A DNA stretch of 64,000 bases from Streptomyces endocoffeicus (GTDB taxonomy: Bacteria; Actinomycetota; Actinomycetes; Streptomycetales; Streptomycetaceae). The notes under the pieces were generated by a model. That model was not told where the DNA came from. It made no database searches and saw only the letters and a program-made list of their open reading frames with translations. The stretch is from the NCBI RefSeq assembly GCF_016741935.1, contig NZ_JAERRG010000001.1:1240001-1304000 (forward strand), in the 5' to 3' direction. This document shows positions 30,301 through 39,400 of the stretch, one piece after another (position 1 is the first letter of the stretch; every line of letters begins with the position of its first letter). A program made the translations under genes and the position numbers.

Positions 30301-30414
30301 GATCGGCTCCTGGTATCGCTCCTCCACCTCACGCAAACGCAGGCGCGTATCGTGCAGATCCGCGGAAACGCGCTTGAGATACTCGACCAGCTTCTCTTCA
30401 TTCACGTTCACCAT
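18316..30414 (-). CDS. Modular PKS, modules M7 (KS-AT-DH-KR-ACP) and M8 (KS-AT-DH-ER-KR-ACP)
   Basis: A 4032-residue bimodular protein. The docking helix is [17 protein letters not shown]7: KS Cys about 205 (ETACSSSL), AT Ser about 654 with YASH (methylmalonyl), DH His about 968 (HVVAGASLVP) with the second motif DAALH, B-type KR about 1470-1620 (LLDD; Tyr and Asn in GYAAAN), ACP about 1773. M7 should leave a methyl-branched alkene. M8: KS Cys about 2008, AT Ser about 2461 with YASH, DH about 2772 (HVVADAVLVP), ER about 3270-3540 with Val in SLGMVPG and TGGVG, B-type KR about 3597-3740, ACP about 3906. M8 should give a methyl-branched saturated unit. The tail FEFIDRELPS matches the TEEKLRQYL docking head of the next protein. 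M7 AT and linker DNA contains a stretch (28740-29030) with T/G-ending codons unlike its surroundings. Confidence 0.96.
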   Translation of the reverse strand: MVNVNEEKLVEYLKRVSADLHDTRLRLREVEERYQEPIAVVSIACRFPGGVNTPEDLWRLVAGGVDAIGDFPTDRGWDLDSLYHPDPDHPGTTYVRRGGFLYDADRFDPRFFGISPREALATSPQQRLLLETAWEACERAGIDPVSLKGSRTGVYAGTATTGGTTSGDLPQKGSEGYAGNAPSLLSGRVSYTLGLEGPAVTVETACSSSLVAIHLACQALRQEECALALAGGVTVMTTPEVFTGFSRQRGLSPDGRCKAFSANADGTGWGEGVGLVLLERLSDARRNGHRVLAVIRGSAINQDGASNGFTAPNGPSQQRVIRQALASARLAPSEVDAVEAHGTGTKLGDPIEADALIATYGRDRAEDRPLWLGSLKSNIGHTQGAAGVAGVIKMVMALRHDVLPATLHAEELTPHVEWDGGGVRLLTEPVEWPNGERPRRAGVSSFGISGTNAHVIVEQAPEEDASEPSSEVGTVPWVVSGRSVEALRGQAAALAERVGCVSGLSFVDVGWSLVTARSVFEHRAVVVGADRVELLAGVEALAGGVSHPGVVQSGAAALTGNVGPVLVFPGQGSQWVGMGAELLEASPVFAARVAECERALTPYVDWSLTDVLRGAEGAADLGRVDVVQPVLWAVMVSLAAVWAGHGVRPAAVVGHSQGEIAAAVVAGALSLEDGAKVVALRSKALRRLAGGGAMASLGVGQERAGQLLSELGDRAAGVGVAAVNGPSSTVISGRPVQVAAVVAVCQEAGERARLIEVDYASHGPQVEEIRDELTRVLEGVRPLDTSGSDTAFYSTVTGGRAVTTDLDAAYWVTNLRERVRFTDAVQALLVAGHRVFIEASTHPVLTLGLQEIFEEAEIPAVTVPTLRREHGGRAQLLHSLAQAFTAGVDVDWRAVFPGDPAPRTVDLPTYAFQRQRYWATATGGIGDVGAAGLQRVEHPLLRAAVGLADGGLVLTGRVSATGGDGWLGDHVVAGASLVPGAALVEWALRAADEAGCGGIEELALQVPLVLPETGGLRVQIVVGEAAEDGRREVRVYSRPDRDAEPGADPDWVAHAEGVLSPAAAPGAAGELAGVWPPEGAKPVDVEGFYEHAAASGYAYGPSFHGVRTVWRDGADLLAEVALPEAAGDADGFGIHPALLDAALHPMLLAAGIESADDAGVRLPFAWNGVSLWATEATTVRVRLSPHRDGAAGERGLRVVVADGMGAPVLTVDSLTMRAADPRQLRSVGGRGVEGLFTLDWIPMRDVPDADASDAMGWVVLGEDALHLAEEPGLGGGGVVCHPGLDVLVAALDDGTPPPAFAVTYLPADGGPADAGAAARAADGLAAVGHALELVRGWLAEPRLAEARLVVVTRGAVSTGDPDEGGDSGDGELNVAAAGLWGLLRSAQAEHPDRFVLLDLHQAIDPAAGEVADAVVRAVRADEPQAALRTGGPMVPRLMRARATDGADEAESGGPTPGGLDPDGTVLITGGTGLLGGLVAEHLVRTWQVKHLVLVSRRGSDAPGAPELAERLSDLGARVRIAAVDVTDADAVAGAVAGIDPAHPLTGVIHAAGLLDDAVVTSQTREQVARVWAAKATAAAHLHTATADLPLRMFVMFSSAAGVVGNAGQAGYAAANAFADALVAHRRALGLSGLSLAWGLWARASEMTGHMGRSDLTRLRGMRPLSSERGLALLDAACRFANPLMVAVDFDPAGVAGEDLPAVLRGLVSGRTRRRAAEGGPSASGLAAELVGLDAAGRLGVVVDVVRGGVAVVLGFGSLGEVRVDAAFKELGFDSLTAVELRNRLSVVTGLRLPATLVFDYPTPRALAEYLCTRLTGGTAASGAPLAVRADVDDPVAIIGMTCRFPGGANSPETLWDLVASGKDVIGEFPTGRGWDLDGLFHPDPDHPGTSYANEGAFLYDADAFDAAFFGINPREALATDPQQRLLLEASWEVLERAGIDPVSLKGSPTGVYAGVMYHDYAAGLSGGGADVKLEGYAMLAGSGSVVSGRVAYTLGFEGPAVTVDTACSSSLVAMHLAAQALRQGECTLALAGGVTVMATPDVFTGFSRQRGLAPDGRCKPFAAAADGTGWGEGVGVLLLERLSDARRNDHEVLAVIRGSAVNQDGASNGLTAPNGPSQQRVIRQALASAGLSASDVDAVEAHGTGTTLGDPIEAQALLATYGQERPAEQPLLLGSIKSNIGHTQAAAGVAGVIKMVQGMRHGMLPASLHIDEPSPHVDWESGAVRLLTEAAEWPNGERPRRAGVSSFGASGTNAHVILEQVPEEDGPEAEAVSSDMGTVSWVLSARSAEALRGQAAALAERVGGASELSPVDVGWSLVTTRSVFEHRAVVVGDDRAELLAAVEALAADVSHPGVVRSGTAALTGDVGPVLVFPGQGSQWAGMGAELLEASPVFAARVAECERALAPYADWSLTDVLRGAEGAADLGRVDVVQPVLWAVMVSLAAVWAGHGVRPAAVVGHSQGEIAAAVVAGALSLEDGAKVVALRSKALRRLAGGGAMASLGVGQERAGQLLSDLGNRAGGVGVAAVNGPFSTVISGPPEQVAAVVAACQDAGERARLIEVDYASHGPQVDEIREELNELLAGVHPLDTSGSGTAFYSTVTGGRADGSVLDTDYWVRNLRERVRFTDAVQALLADGHRVFIEASTHPVLTLGLQETFEEAEIPAVTVPTLRREHGGRAQLLHSLAQAFTAGADVDWTTLYPGSPTPRVVALPTYAFQRERYWLDGHGGRAGDPADLGLVSAGHPLLGAAVELADGRGHVLTGRISARTHTWLGEHVVADAVLVPGAALAEWALRAADEVGCGGVDELALHMPLVLPPSGALRVQIVVGEAAEDGRREVRVYSRPAAGEGEAAATGWVCHAEGVLSPPPDRSDEVPGLGGAWPPAGAASLGVDGFYDRVAASGYGYGPSFQGLRAVWRDGADVCAEVVLPEAAGERAGFGIHPALLDAALHPALLIDRLDTHDDTETTGDEPTDGRVWLPFAWNGVALWAAGATTVRVRLSPHQETAEGERALRLTVADAVGAPVLTVDSVAMRPASVDQLRAAVAPGSHATDSLFTVEWTPLPLAAGAGEPAAGAGEPAAGDDGWAVLGADGHPDPAALVAALDDDEPAPPVVLADLTDLSGPTAQDEASAEALAATEGALELVRGWLAEPRLADARLVVVTRGAVAVDGPESTARVDLAAAAVWGLVRSAQSEHPGRFVLLDRDDEPDSRAEPHTDAVRIAVARAVEMDEPQLALRAGRALVPRLVHAGTGGAGLVGPVAQPEAWRLDTAGTATLENVVPVPCPEVLEPLGAGQVRIAVRAAGVNFRDVVVSLGMVPGQTGLGGEGAGVVVDIGPEVTHVSVGDRVMGVLDQSFGPLAVTDARLLAPIPDGWSFRQAAAVPVACLTAWYGLTDLAGLRPGESVLIHAATGGVGTAAVRMARHLGAEVYATASPAKHGVLEAMGIDAAHRASSRDLDFEEAFREATGGRGVDVVLNSLAGPFVDASLRLLRAGGRLLEMGKTDIREPEPIAAEHPGVTYRAYDLITHAGPDRIGEMLRELGELFASGALEPPPVHAWPLSRARAALRYLSQAKHTGKLVLDVPAPVDPDGTVLITGGTGTLGALVAEHLVRAWHIRHLLLVSRGGPDAPGAKELVAQLADLGAEARIEAVDVTDGAAVHDLVAGIDPAHPLTGVVHAAGVLDDAVVTSQTPERLARVWGPKATAAAHLHTATAHLRLGMFVMFSSAAGVLGSPAQANYAAANAYCDALAVHRQAMGLPAVSVAWGLWADASGMTGHLDEADLARMSRSGIAAMSGEQALGLMDAACWHGNPRPAAVRLDLRTLAAQPADTLPALLRTLLDSGTTTRRTAATGAPAAGLVAQLTAVPAEERHRILLTLVRTQAAAVLGHTDAGAVSGDTPFKDLGFDSLTGVELRNRLAAATGLRLPATVVFRHPTPSAIAAELRERLCPARPDTSAPVFGELERLEAAMAGLGAHDEVRGRLAKRLEALLWRLNDDTPAEATGEHRPAADDGALDSASDDELFEFIDRELPS
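21173..21222. repeat. 21-bp tandem repeat in M8
   Basis: Two full copies (21173-21193, 21194-21214) and a partial third. They encode AAGAGEP repeats in the linker between DH and ER of M8. Confidence 0.9.
24973..25250. repeat. Near-identical ACP segment, copy 1 (M7)
   Basis: 278 bp that match 37411-37688 with about two mismatches by eye. The segment covers the ACP of M7 and its upstream linker. The coding strand uses many T- and G-ending codons (TTG, GGT, GAT, TTT), unlike the C-rich third positions around it. Confidence 0.85.
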
Positions 30415-30456
30415 GAGGTTTCACCCGGCCCTCAGCGGTCGTCGCGCCCGGCACAT

Positions 30457-33400
30457 TCAGGACACGCCCAGTTCGTTGTCGATGAAGTCGAGAACCTGGG
30501 CCGCGGACGCGGACTCCAGCCTCTCCGCGGCGGTCATCTCTTCCTCCGCCGGCTTTCGTGTCGCCTTCCACTTCGCCAGCAGGCCTTCGAGCCGTGCCGT
30601 GACCGCCCCCGAGTCGTCGTCTTCCATCTGGAGGCCGAGCAGGGTGGCTTCGAGCCTGGCCAGTTCGTTGAGGACCGGATCGGCGCCTCCCCGGCCCGGT
30701 GTGGCGCCGACCGCCGGAGCGATGCGCTCCAGCAGGTAGTCGGCGAGCACCGCCGCGTCCGGATAGTCGAAGACGAGGGCCGCGGGCAGACGCAGACCGG
30801 TGGCGGCGGCGAGCCGGTTGCGCAGTTCGACGGCGGTCAACGAGTCGAAGCCCAGCTCCTTGAAGTTGGTGTCCGCCTGCACCGCCTCGGCGTCGGCGTG
30901 TCCGAGCACGGTGGCCACATGGCCACGGACCAACTGGAGGACGGCGCGGTGCTGTTCCGCGGCGGACAGCCCCGCCAGCCGGTCGGCCCAGTCGTCCGGC
31001 CGCGCGCCGGCTGCCGCCGCCGTACGCCGTGCCGCCGCGCCACCGGCCCCCGAGGCGGCGAGGGCGCGGAGCGTGGCCGGGAGGCCCTCGGCGGGCTGGG
31101 CGGCGAGGACACGAGTGTCCATATCCGCCGCGATCAGCTGGTGGCCACCGTGCTCGGACGCCGCGTCGAGCAGCCGGAGGGCGTGGCCCGCGGCCATCGC
31201 GGTGACACCCGAGCGGGACATCCGGGCCAGGTCCGCGTCGGCGAGGCCGCCGGTCATCTCGCTGGCCTCGGCCCATAGGCCCCACGCCACCGAGACCGTT
31301 GGCAGGCCCAGCGCCTGGCGGTGGGCCGCGAGCGCGTCGCAGAAGGCGTTGGCCGCCGCGTAGTTGGCCTGTCCCGGGCTGCCCATGACCCCGGCGGCCG
31401 ACGAGAACAGCACGAACGCGCCCAGGCGCAGATGTGCCGTCGCGGTGTGCAGATGCGCCGCGGCGGTGGCCTTCGCCGCCCAGACCCGCGCCAGTCGCTC
31501 GGGAGTCTGCGCGGTGACGACCGCGTCGTCCAGCACACCCGCGGCATGGATGACCGCGGTCAGCGGACGCTCGGGATCGACCCCCGCCACCAGCTCGGCC
31601 ACGGCTGTCGCGTCTGTGACATCGGCCGCGACGATGCGTACTCGCGCGCCCAGGGCGGTCAGCCGGGCGACGAGGTCCTGGGCGCCCGGCGCGTCCGGGC
31701 CCCGGCGGCTCACCAGCAGCAGATGCCCGATTCGCCAGACCCGTACGAGGTGTTCGGCGACCAGGGCGCCCAGTGTGCCGGTGCCACCGGTGATGAGCAC
31801 CGTGCCGTCCGGGTCCACGGGGGCGGGGACGTCCAGGACCAGCTTGCCGGTGTGCTTGGCCTGGCTGAGGTGGCGCAGCGCCTCACGTGTCCGGCTCAGC
31901 GGCCAGGTCCGCACCGGCAGCGGCGGCAGGGCTGCGGTGGCTCGGATGATAGCTCCGGTGGCGCCGGTGGCTCGGGCGTCTCCGGTGGCTGCGGTGCCTC
32001 CGGTGGCTGCGGTGAGCTCGGCGGCACCGGTGGCTCCGGCGGCCCGGGCACCTCCGGCACCCACGGCGGCCCCGGTAGCCCCCGCGGCCTTGGCGGCACC
32101 GGCAACCTCAGCGGCACCAGTACCTCCGGCGGCCCCGGCCGCCCCCGTGGTGAACAGCTCGCCCAGTTCGGCCAGCATCCGGCCGATGCGTTCGGGTCCC
32201 GCGTCAGTGACCAGGTCGTAGATCTGGTACGCCACTCCCGGGTGCTCTTCCGCGACGCGCTCGGGGTCACGGAGGTCGGTCTTGCCCATCTCCATCAGCC
32301 GGCCGCCCTCGGCCAGCAGCCGCAGGGAGGCGTCCACGAAGGGCCCGGCGAGGCTGTTGAGCACCACATCGACGCCACGTCCGCCGGTGGCCCCCCGGAA
32401 CACCTCCTCGAAGTCCAGATCGCGCGACGAGGCCCGATGGGCCGCATCGACGCCCATCTCCTCCAGCACCCCGTGCTTCGCCGGACTCGCCGTCGCGTAG
32501 ACCTCCGCTCCCAGGTGGCGGGCGATCCGCACGGCCGCCATGCCCACACCGCCGGTCGCGGCATGGATCAGGACCGACTCCCCGGCCCGGAGCCCGGCCA
32601 GCTCCACGAGCCCGTACCAGGCGGTCAGGTACGCCACCGGCACCGCGGCCGCCTGCGGATAGGTCCACCCGGCGGGAACGGGCGCCACCATACGGGCGTC
32701 GGTCACCGCCGTCGGGCCGAACGCGCGGTCGAAGACCCCCATGACCCGGTCGCCCACGGCGAGCCCGGTCACTTCGGGGCCGATGTCCAGCACCACGCCG
32801 GCACCCTCTCCACCGAGCCCGGTCTGGCCCGGGACCATGCCCAAACTGATGAGTGCGTCGCGGAAGTTGATACCGGCCGCGTGCACCGCCACCCGCACCT
32901 GATGCGGTCCGAGGGGCTCGAGCACCTCCGGGCACGGCACCGGCTGCACGTTCTCCACCGTGGCCGCGCCGGTCAGCTCCAGCCGCCATGCGGGCTGTCC
33001 CACCAGTGCGGCCACACCGCCGCTGCTCACACCGCCGGCGCGCATCAGCCGGGGCACCCGGAGCCGCCCCGCCCGCAGCGCGACCTGCGGCTCGTCCAGG
33101 TGCGCGGCACACGCCACCGCGCTGCGCACACCCTCCGCGAGCGGCTCGGCATCCGGGTCGAGATCGACCAGAAGGAACCGTCCCGGGTTCTCCGCCTGCG
33201 CACTGCGCACCAGCCCGCACACGGCGGCCCCGGCCATGTCCACGCCGCCGTCTCCGGGGGCCTCCGCCTCGGTTGCGTCGATCGCGACGGCCCCCCGGGT
33301 GACCACCACCAGCAGGGCGTCGGCCAGCCGAGGCTCGGCCAGCCAACCCCGCGCCAGCTCCAACGCCCACTCCGAGGCCGCCAGACCGTCGGCCGCCAGG

Positions 33401-36400
33401 TCCGTGCCGATGTGCCGCTCGGACGTGTCGCCGAGGGCGGGCAGATACGCGATGGCCACCGGGGGAACGGGGTCGCCACCGTCGAGGGCGGACACCAACG
33501 CCTCCAGATGCGGATGGCGTACCGCGTCCGGCACGATCGGCCCGCGCTCCTGCGGTCCCAAAACCACCCAACCGCTGCCACGGTCTGCCGAATCCGGCTC
33601 CTGGCCTCCCGCATCGGTGTCCTGTGCGGGAACGGGCAGGGGCGTCCACTCCAGGGTGAACAGCCCGTCCACCCGCGGCCCGCCGGAGGTCCGCAGCTGG
33701 TCGACGGCGGCCGGTCGCATCACCAGCGAGTCGACGGTCAGCACCGGACCGCCGACGGCGTCGGCCACCTCGACCCGCAGCCCGCGCTCGCCCTCGGCAC
33801 CGCCCGCCTCCCGCCGCTGGGGCGAGAGTCGGACCCGTACGGTCGTAGCACCGCCCGCCCACAGCGATACGCCGTTCCAGGCGAACGGCAGCCACACCCG
33901 GCCATCGTCGTGGTCCTCCTCGGTCCGGTCCAGGAGCAACGCCGAATGCAGCGCGGCATCCAGCAGCGCCGGGTGGATACCGAACCCCTCCGGGTCTCCG
34001 GCGGCCTCGGGCAGTGCCACTTCGGCGAGTACATCGGCGCCGTCCCGCCATACCGCCCGCAGTCCACGGAACGACGGCCCGTACGCGTATCCGGACGCCT
34101 CGGCGCGCTCGTAGAACCCGTCGAGCCGTACGGGCTCCGCGCCCACCGGAGGCCACGCCCGCCCCGGCTCGTCCTCCGGCCCCCGCGCGGGGCCCTGTGG
34201 AGACGGCGGGCCCAGGATGCCCTCGGCGTGGCATACCCAGCCCGGGTCGGCGCCGGGCTCGACATCGCGGTCGGGCCGGGAGTACACCCCCACATCGCGC
34301 CGCCCGTCCTCGGTGGCCACGCCGGCGACCACCTGGACGCGCAACCCGCCAGACGCGGGGAGGACGAGCGGGATCTGGAGCGCCAGCTCCTCCACCCGGC
34401 CGCAACCCGCCTCGTCGGCTGCCCGCAGTGCCCACTCCACCAGCGCCGCGCCCGGCGCCAGCACGGCGCCCACCATCACATGCTCGGCCAGCCAGCCCCC
34501 GGCATCCCCGGCACCCCCGGCACCCCTGGCCGAGATCCGGCCGGTCAGCACCAGCCCGCCGTCGGCGAGCCCGACGGCCGCCGGCAGATGTGGGTGCTCG
34601 ACGCGCTGCAGCCCGGCGGCCCCCACGTCCCCGACGCCACCGCCCGCCGCCAGCCAGTAGCGCTCGCGCTGGAAGGCGTACGTCGGCAGATCGACCGTCC
34701 GGGGTGCCGGATCGGCCGGGAACCAGCGTGCCCAGTCGACATCGGTGCCATGGGTGTGCAGCTGAGCGAGGGTGTGGCCGAGCGCGTGGGCATCGGGCCG
34801 TTTACGGCTCAGGGTGGCCGCCACCAGCGGGCTCGGCCGCCCGGTCCCGCCCTCGCCCCCGTCGGTGTCGGCCGTCGCCTCGTCGGCGGCGAGGTGCTGA
34901 AGGGTGTGCTGGGTCGCGGTGGCCAGGACGGGGTCGGGGCCGAGCTCGAGGAAGACACCCGTTTCGGGCGCGATATGAGCGACGGCGGGGTGGAATCGCA
35001 CGGGCCGGCGGATGTGCCGCACCCAGTAGTCCGGTGTGGCCAACTCCTCGGCGGCCGGCTCCCCGGTGAGGTTGCTGAGCACCAGAAGGGTGGGCCGGTG
35101 GAAGGTCAGGCCGCCGATGGCCTGCGCGAACGGCTCCAGGATCGGGTCCATCAGCGGGGAGTGGAAGGCGTGGCTGACCGTCAGCGGCCTGGTCTTGCGG
35201 CCCTGCGCCGCCCAGGAGGCACGGATGTCGGCGACCAGCTCGATCGGACCGGAGACCACGGTGTTGCCGGGGGTGTTCAGGGCGGCGATGCCCACCTGGC
35301 CGTCGTAAGCCGCCAGATCCTCGGCGAGTTCCTCGGCGGTGGCGGCGATGGTGGCCATGCCTCCGCCGGTGGGGAGTTCGCCCATGAGCGTGGCGCGGGC
35401 GGCCACGAGTCGGCAGGCGTCGGGGAGGTCGAAGACCCCGGCGACATGGGCGGCGGCGATCTCGCCGATCGAATGCCCGATGACGGCGTCCGCGCGTACC
35501 CCGAACGAGTCGAGCAGCCGTGCCAAGGCGATGTGCAGCGCGAACAGCCCCGCCTGGGCGTAGGTGGTGTGGTCCAACAGCCCCGGCCGCTCGGCCACAC
35601 CGTGGAAGACCACGTCGCGGAGGGGATGTTCCAGGTGGGGGTCGAGCAGCCCGCAGACCTCGTCGAACGCGGTGGCGAACACCGGGAACCGGTCGTACAG
35701 CCCGGCCCCCATCCCCTGGCGCTGGCTGCCCTGACCGCTGAAGAGCCATACGGTCTTGCCCGCCGCCGCTCCGCTGCCGGGGAGCACCACACCCGGATGG
35801 GGTTCACCGGTGGCCAGCGCCTCCACGGCGGCCAGCAGCTCGGCTCGGTCATCGCCCAACGCCACCGCCCGGTGCTCGAACAGCGACCGGGTGGTCGCGA
35901 GGGACCAGCCCACCTCGACCATCGACATCTCCTCGTGCCCGGCCACCCGTTCGGCCAGCGCGGCGGCCTGGCCACGCAGCGCCTCCGCGCTCCGCGCGGA
36001 CAGCATCCATGGGACGGCCGGTAGGTGGTCGGGGGAGGCCACGGGCTCGGTCGTGACGCGCTCGACCGGCTCGGGGGCCTGCTCCAAGAGGAGATGGGCA
36101 TTGGTGCCGGAGGCGCCGAAGGAGGACACCCCGGCCCGGCGCGGTCGCTCGTCGTCGCGCCACTCCACCGGCTCGGTCAGCAGCCGCACCGCACCGCTCT
36201 CCCAGTCCACATGGGGAGTGGGCTCGTCAATGTGCAGGGAGGCGGGCATCGTTCCGTGTCTGATCGCCTGCACCATCTTGATGACGCCCGCGACACCCGC
36301 CGCCGCCTGGGCATGGCCGATGTTGGACTTGATCGAGCCCAGCAGCAGCGGCTGCTCGGCCGGGCGTTCCTGACCGTAGGTGGCCAGCAGTGCCTGCGCC

Positions 36401-39400
36401 TCGATCGGGTCACCCAGCGTGGTACCCGTACCGTGTGCCTCCACCGCATCGACGTCGGACGGCGACAGACCGGCGCTCGCCAGGGCCTGCCGGATCACCC
36501 GCTGCTGGGAGGGGCCGTTGGGCGCGGTGAGCCCGTTGGACGCACCGTCCTGGTTGACGGCGGAGCCACGGATCACGGCCAGGACGTCATGGCCGTTGCG
36601 GCGGGCGTCCGACAGCCGTTCCAGCAGCAGAACGCCCACACCCTCGCTCCAGCCGGTGCCATCGGCCGCAGCGGCGAAGGGCTTGCAGCGGCCATCGGGG
36701 GCCAGACCGCGCTGGCGGGAGAAACCGGTGAACACATCCGGGGTGGCCATCACCGTGACGCCACCGGCCAGGGCCAGGGTGCACTCCCCCTGCCGCAACG
36801 CCTGCGCCGCGAGATGCATCGCCACCAACGACGACGAACACGCCGTATCCACCGTCACCGCCGGACCCTCGAAGCCCAGCGTGTACGCCACCCGGCCCGA
36901 GACCACACTGCCGGAGCTGGCCAGCATGGCGTAGCCCTCCAGCCGTGCGTCGCCGCCGCTGAGTCCGGCGGCGTAGTCGTGGTACATCACGCCCGCGTAG
37001 ACCCCGGTCGGGCTGCCCTTCAACGACACCGGGTCGATCCCCGCCCGCTCCAGCACCTCCCACGACGCCTCCAACAGCAACCGCTGCTGCGGATCGGTGG
37101 CCAGCGCCTCCCGCGGATTGATCCCGAAGAACGCCGCGTCGAACGCGTCCGCGTCGTACAGGAACCCGCCTTTGCGCGCGTACGAGGTGCCGGGGTGGTC
37201 GGGGTCGGGGTGGAAGAGCCCGTCCAGGTCCCAGCCCCGGCCGGTCGGAAACTCCCCGATGGCGTCACGGCCCGAGGCGACGAGCTCCCAGAGCTCCTCC
37301 GGGGAGCTGACCCCGCCCGGGAAGCGGCAGGTCATCGCGACGATGGCGATCGGCTCGTCCGTGTCGCCCCGCACCGCGAGGGGAGCACGGGAGCTTACGG
37401 TCTCGCCGCTCAGCCGGGTGCACAGATACTCCGCCAGCGCACGAGGCGTCGGATAGTCGAACACCAACGTCGCCGGCAACCGCAACCCCGTCACCACCGA
37501 CAACCGATTACGCAACTCCACCGCCGTCAACGAATCAAAGCCCAACTCCTTGAACGCCGCATCCACCCGCACCTCACCCAACGAACCAAACCCCAACACC
37601 ACCGCCACCCCACCCCGCACCACATCCACCACCACACCCAACCGACCAGCCGCATCCAACCCCACCAACTCAGCCGCCAACCCCGAGGTCCCCGTCTCAC
37701 CGGCCGCCATCCGGCGCGCGGTCCTGCCGGACACCAACCCCCGCAGCACCGCCGGAAGATCCTGACGAGCCACCCCGGCCGTGTCGACGGCGGCGGCGAC
37801 ACAGAGAGAGTTGCCCTGTGCACAGGCGGCATCGAGCAGGCCCAGCGCCTTCTCGCTGGACATCGCGGTGATGCCCGAGCGGGACATCCGGGCCCGGTCC
37901 GTCGCGGCGAGCTTTCCGGTCAGCTCGCTGGACCGGGCCCACAGGCCCCAGGCCACCGACAGCCCCGGGAGGCCATGGGCCTGGCGGTGGGCGGCGAGGG
38001 CGTCGCAAAAGGCGTTCGCCGCCGCGTAGTTGGCCTGTCCCGGGCTGCCCAGGACGCCGGCGGCCGACGAGAACATCGCGAACAGGGAGAGCGGAAGATC
38101 GGCGGTGGCGGTGTGCAGATGCGCCGCACCCATCGCCTTGGCCGCCCACACCCGGGCCAACCGTTCGGGTGTCTGGGAGGTCACCACCGCGTCGTCGAGC
38201 AGCCCCGTGGCATGGATGACACCGGTCAACGGATGGTCGGCGTCGATCCCCGCCACGAGTTCGGCCACCGCCGACGCGTCCGTGACGTCCACGGCGGCGA
38301 TCCGCACCGGTGCGCCCAACTCCTCCAAACGCGCGGCCAGTTCGTGAGCTCCCGGGGCGTCCGGCCCGCGACGGCTCACCAGGAGCAGATGGCCGACCTG
38401 CCAGGTGCGCACCAGATGTTCGGCCACCAGGCCGCCCAGGGTGCCGGTGCCGCCCGTCACCAGCACGGTGCCGTCGGGATCGAGCGCTACCGGGTCGTCC
38501 CGCCCCTCCGGACCGCTGTCGACGGAGGCACGGATCAGCCGTGGCACCCACGCCCGTCCATCCCGCACGGCCAACTGCGGCTCGTCCAGGTCCACCGCCC
38601 GCGCGACGGCGTCCCGCACGTTGTCCGCGCTCGCATCGGCCGCCGGGTCGAAGCCGAGGTCGAGGTCAAGGTCGAGGTCGAGGTCGAGCAGCAGGAAACG
38701 CCCCGGGTTCTCCGCCTGAGCGCTCCGCAGAAGACCCCAGAGCGCGGCGGCGGCCACATCCGTACCGCTCTCGGTGTCGGCGACGGCGACCGCGCCACGC
38801 GTCACCACGACCAACCGGGCATCGGCAAGCCGTGGTTCGGCAAGCCACTGCTGCACCAGCGCGAGAGCCCGCTGTGCCATCGCCAGACCAGCAGTCGCCA
38901 GGTCGGCCACGATGTCGGCATCGGCGTCCGGGCGCGGGAACTCGGCGAGCACCAGGGCCGGAGCCGGCTTCCCGTCATCGAGCCCCGCGAGCAACGCCTC
39001 CAGATCCGGGCCGGCGCCCTCGGCCGCCAGCACCGCCCAGCTGCCGCGATCGGCCACCGGCCCGCCGGTCCCCGTCGGCTGCGACAGTGTCGGCTGCGGC
39101 AGTGGGGTCCAGTCCAGGACGAACAGACCGTCCACACCACGCGTTGTCCCAGCCCGCAGCTGCTCTACGGCCGCCTGTCGCGTCACCAGGGAGTCGACCG
39201 TCAGAACGGGGTCGCCCACGGCATCGGCCGCCACCAGGCGCAGCCCGCGCTCACCCTCGGCACCGCCCCGATGCGGGGACAGCCGAACGCGTACGGTGCT
39301 GGCTCCAGCGGCCCACAGCGAGACCCCGTTCCAGGCGAACGGCAACCACACCTGGCCGCTGTCCCGCTCCTGGTCGGACCCCGTGTCGAGCAGGAGGGCC

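Noticed and set aside
16579..31278. Plus-strand open frame of about 4900 codons opposite the PKS genes
   Set aside because: It is the antisense shadow of high-GC PKS coding sequence. Its translation has no domain and is rich in Arg, Gly, His and Gln repeats, and it spans three real genes on the other strand. The similar long plus-strand frames at 31321-36024, 36025-39732 and 55759-58353 are the same artefact.
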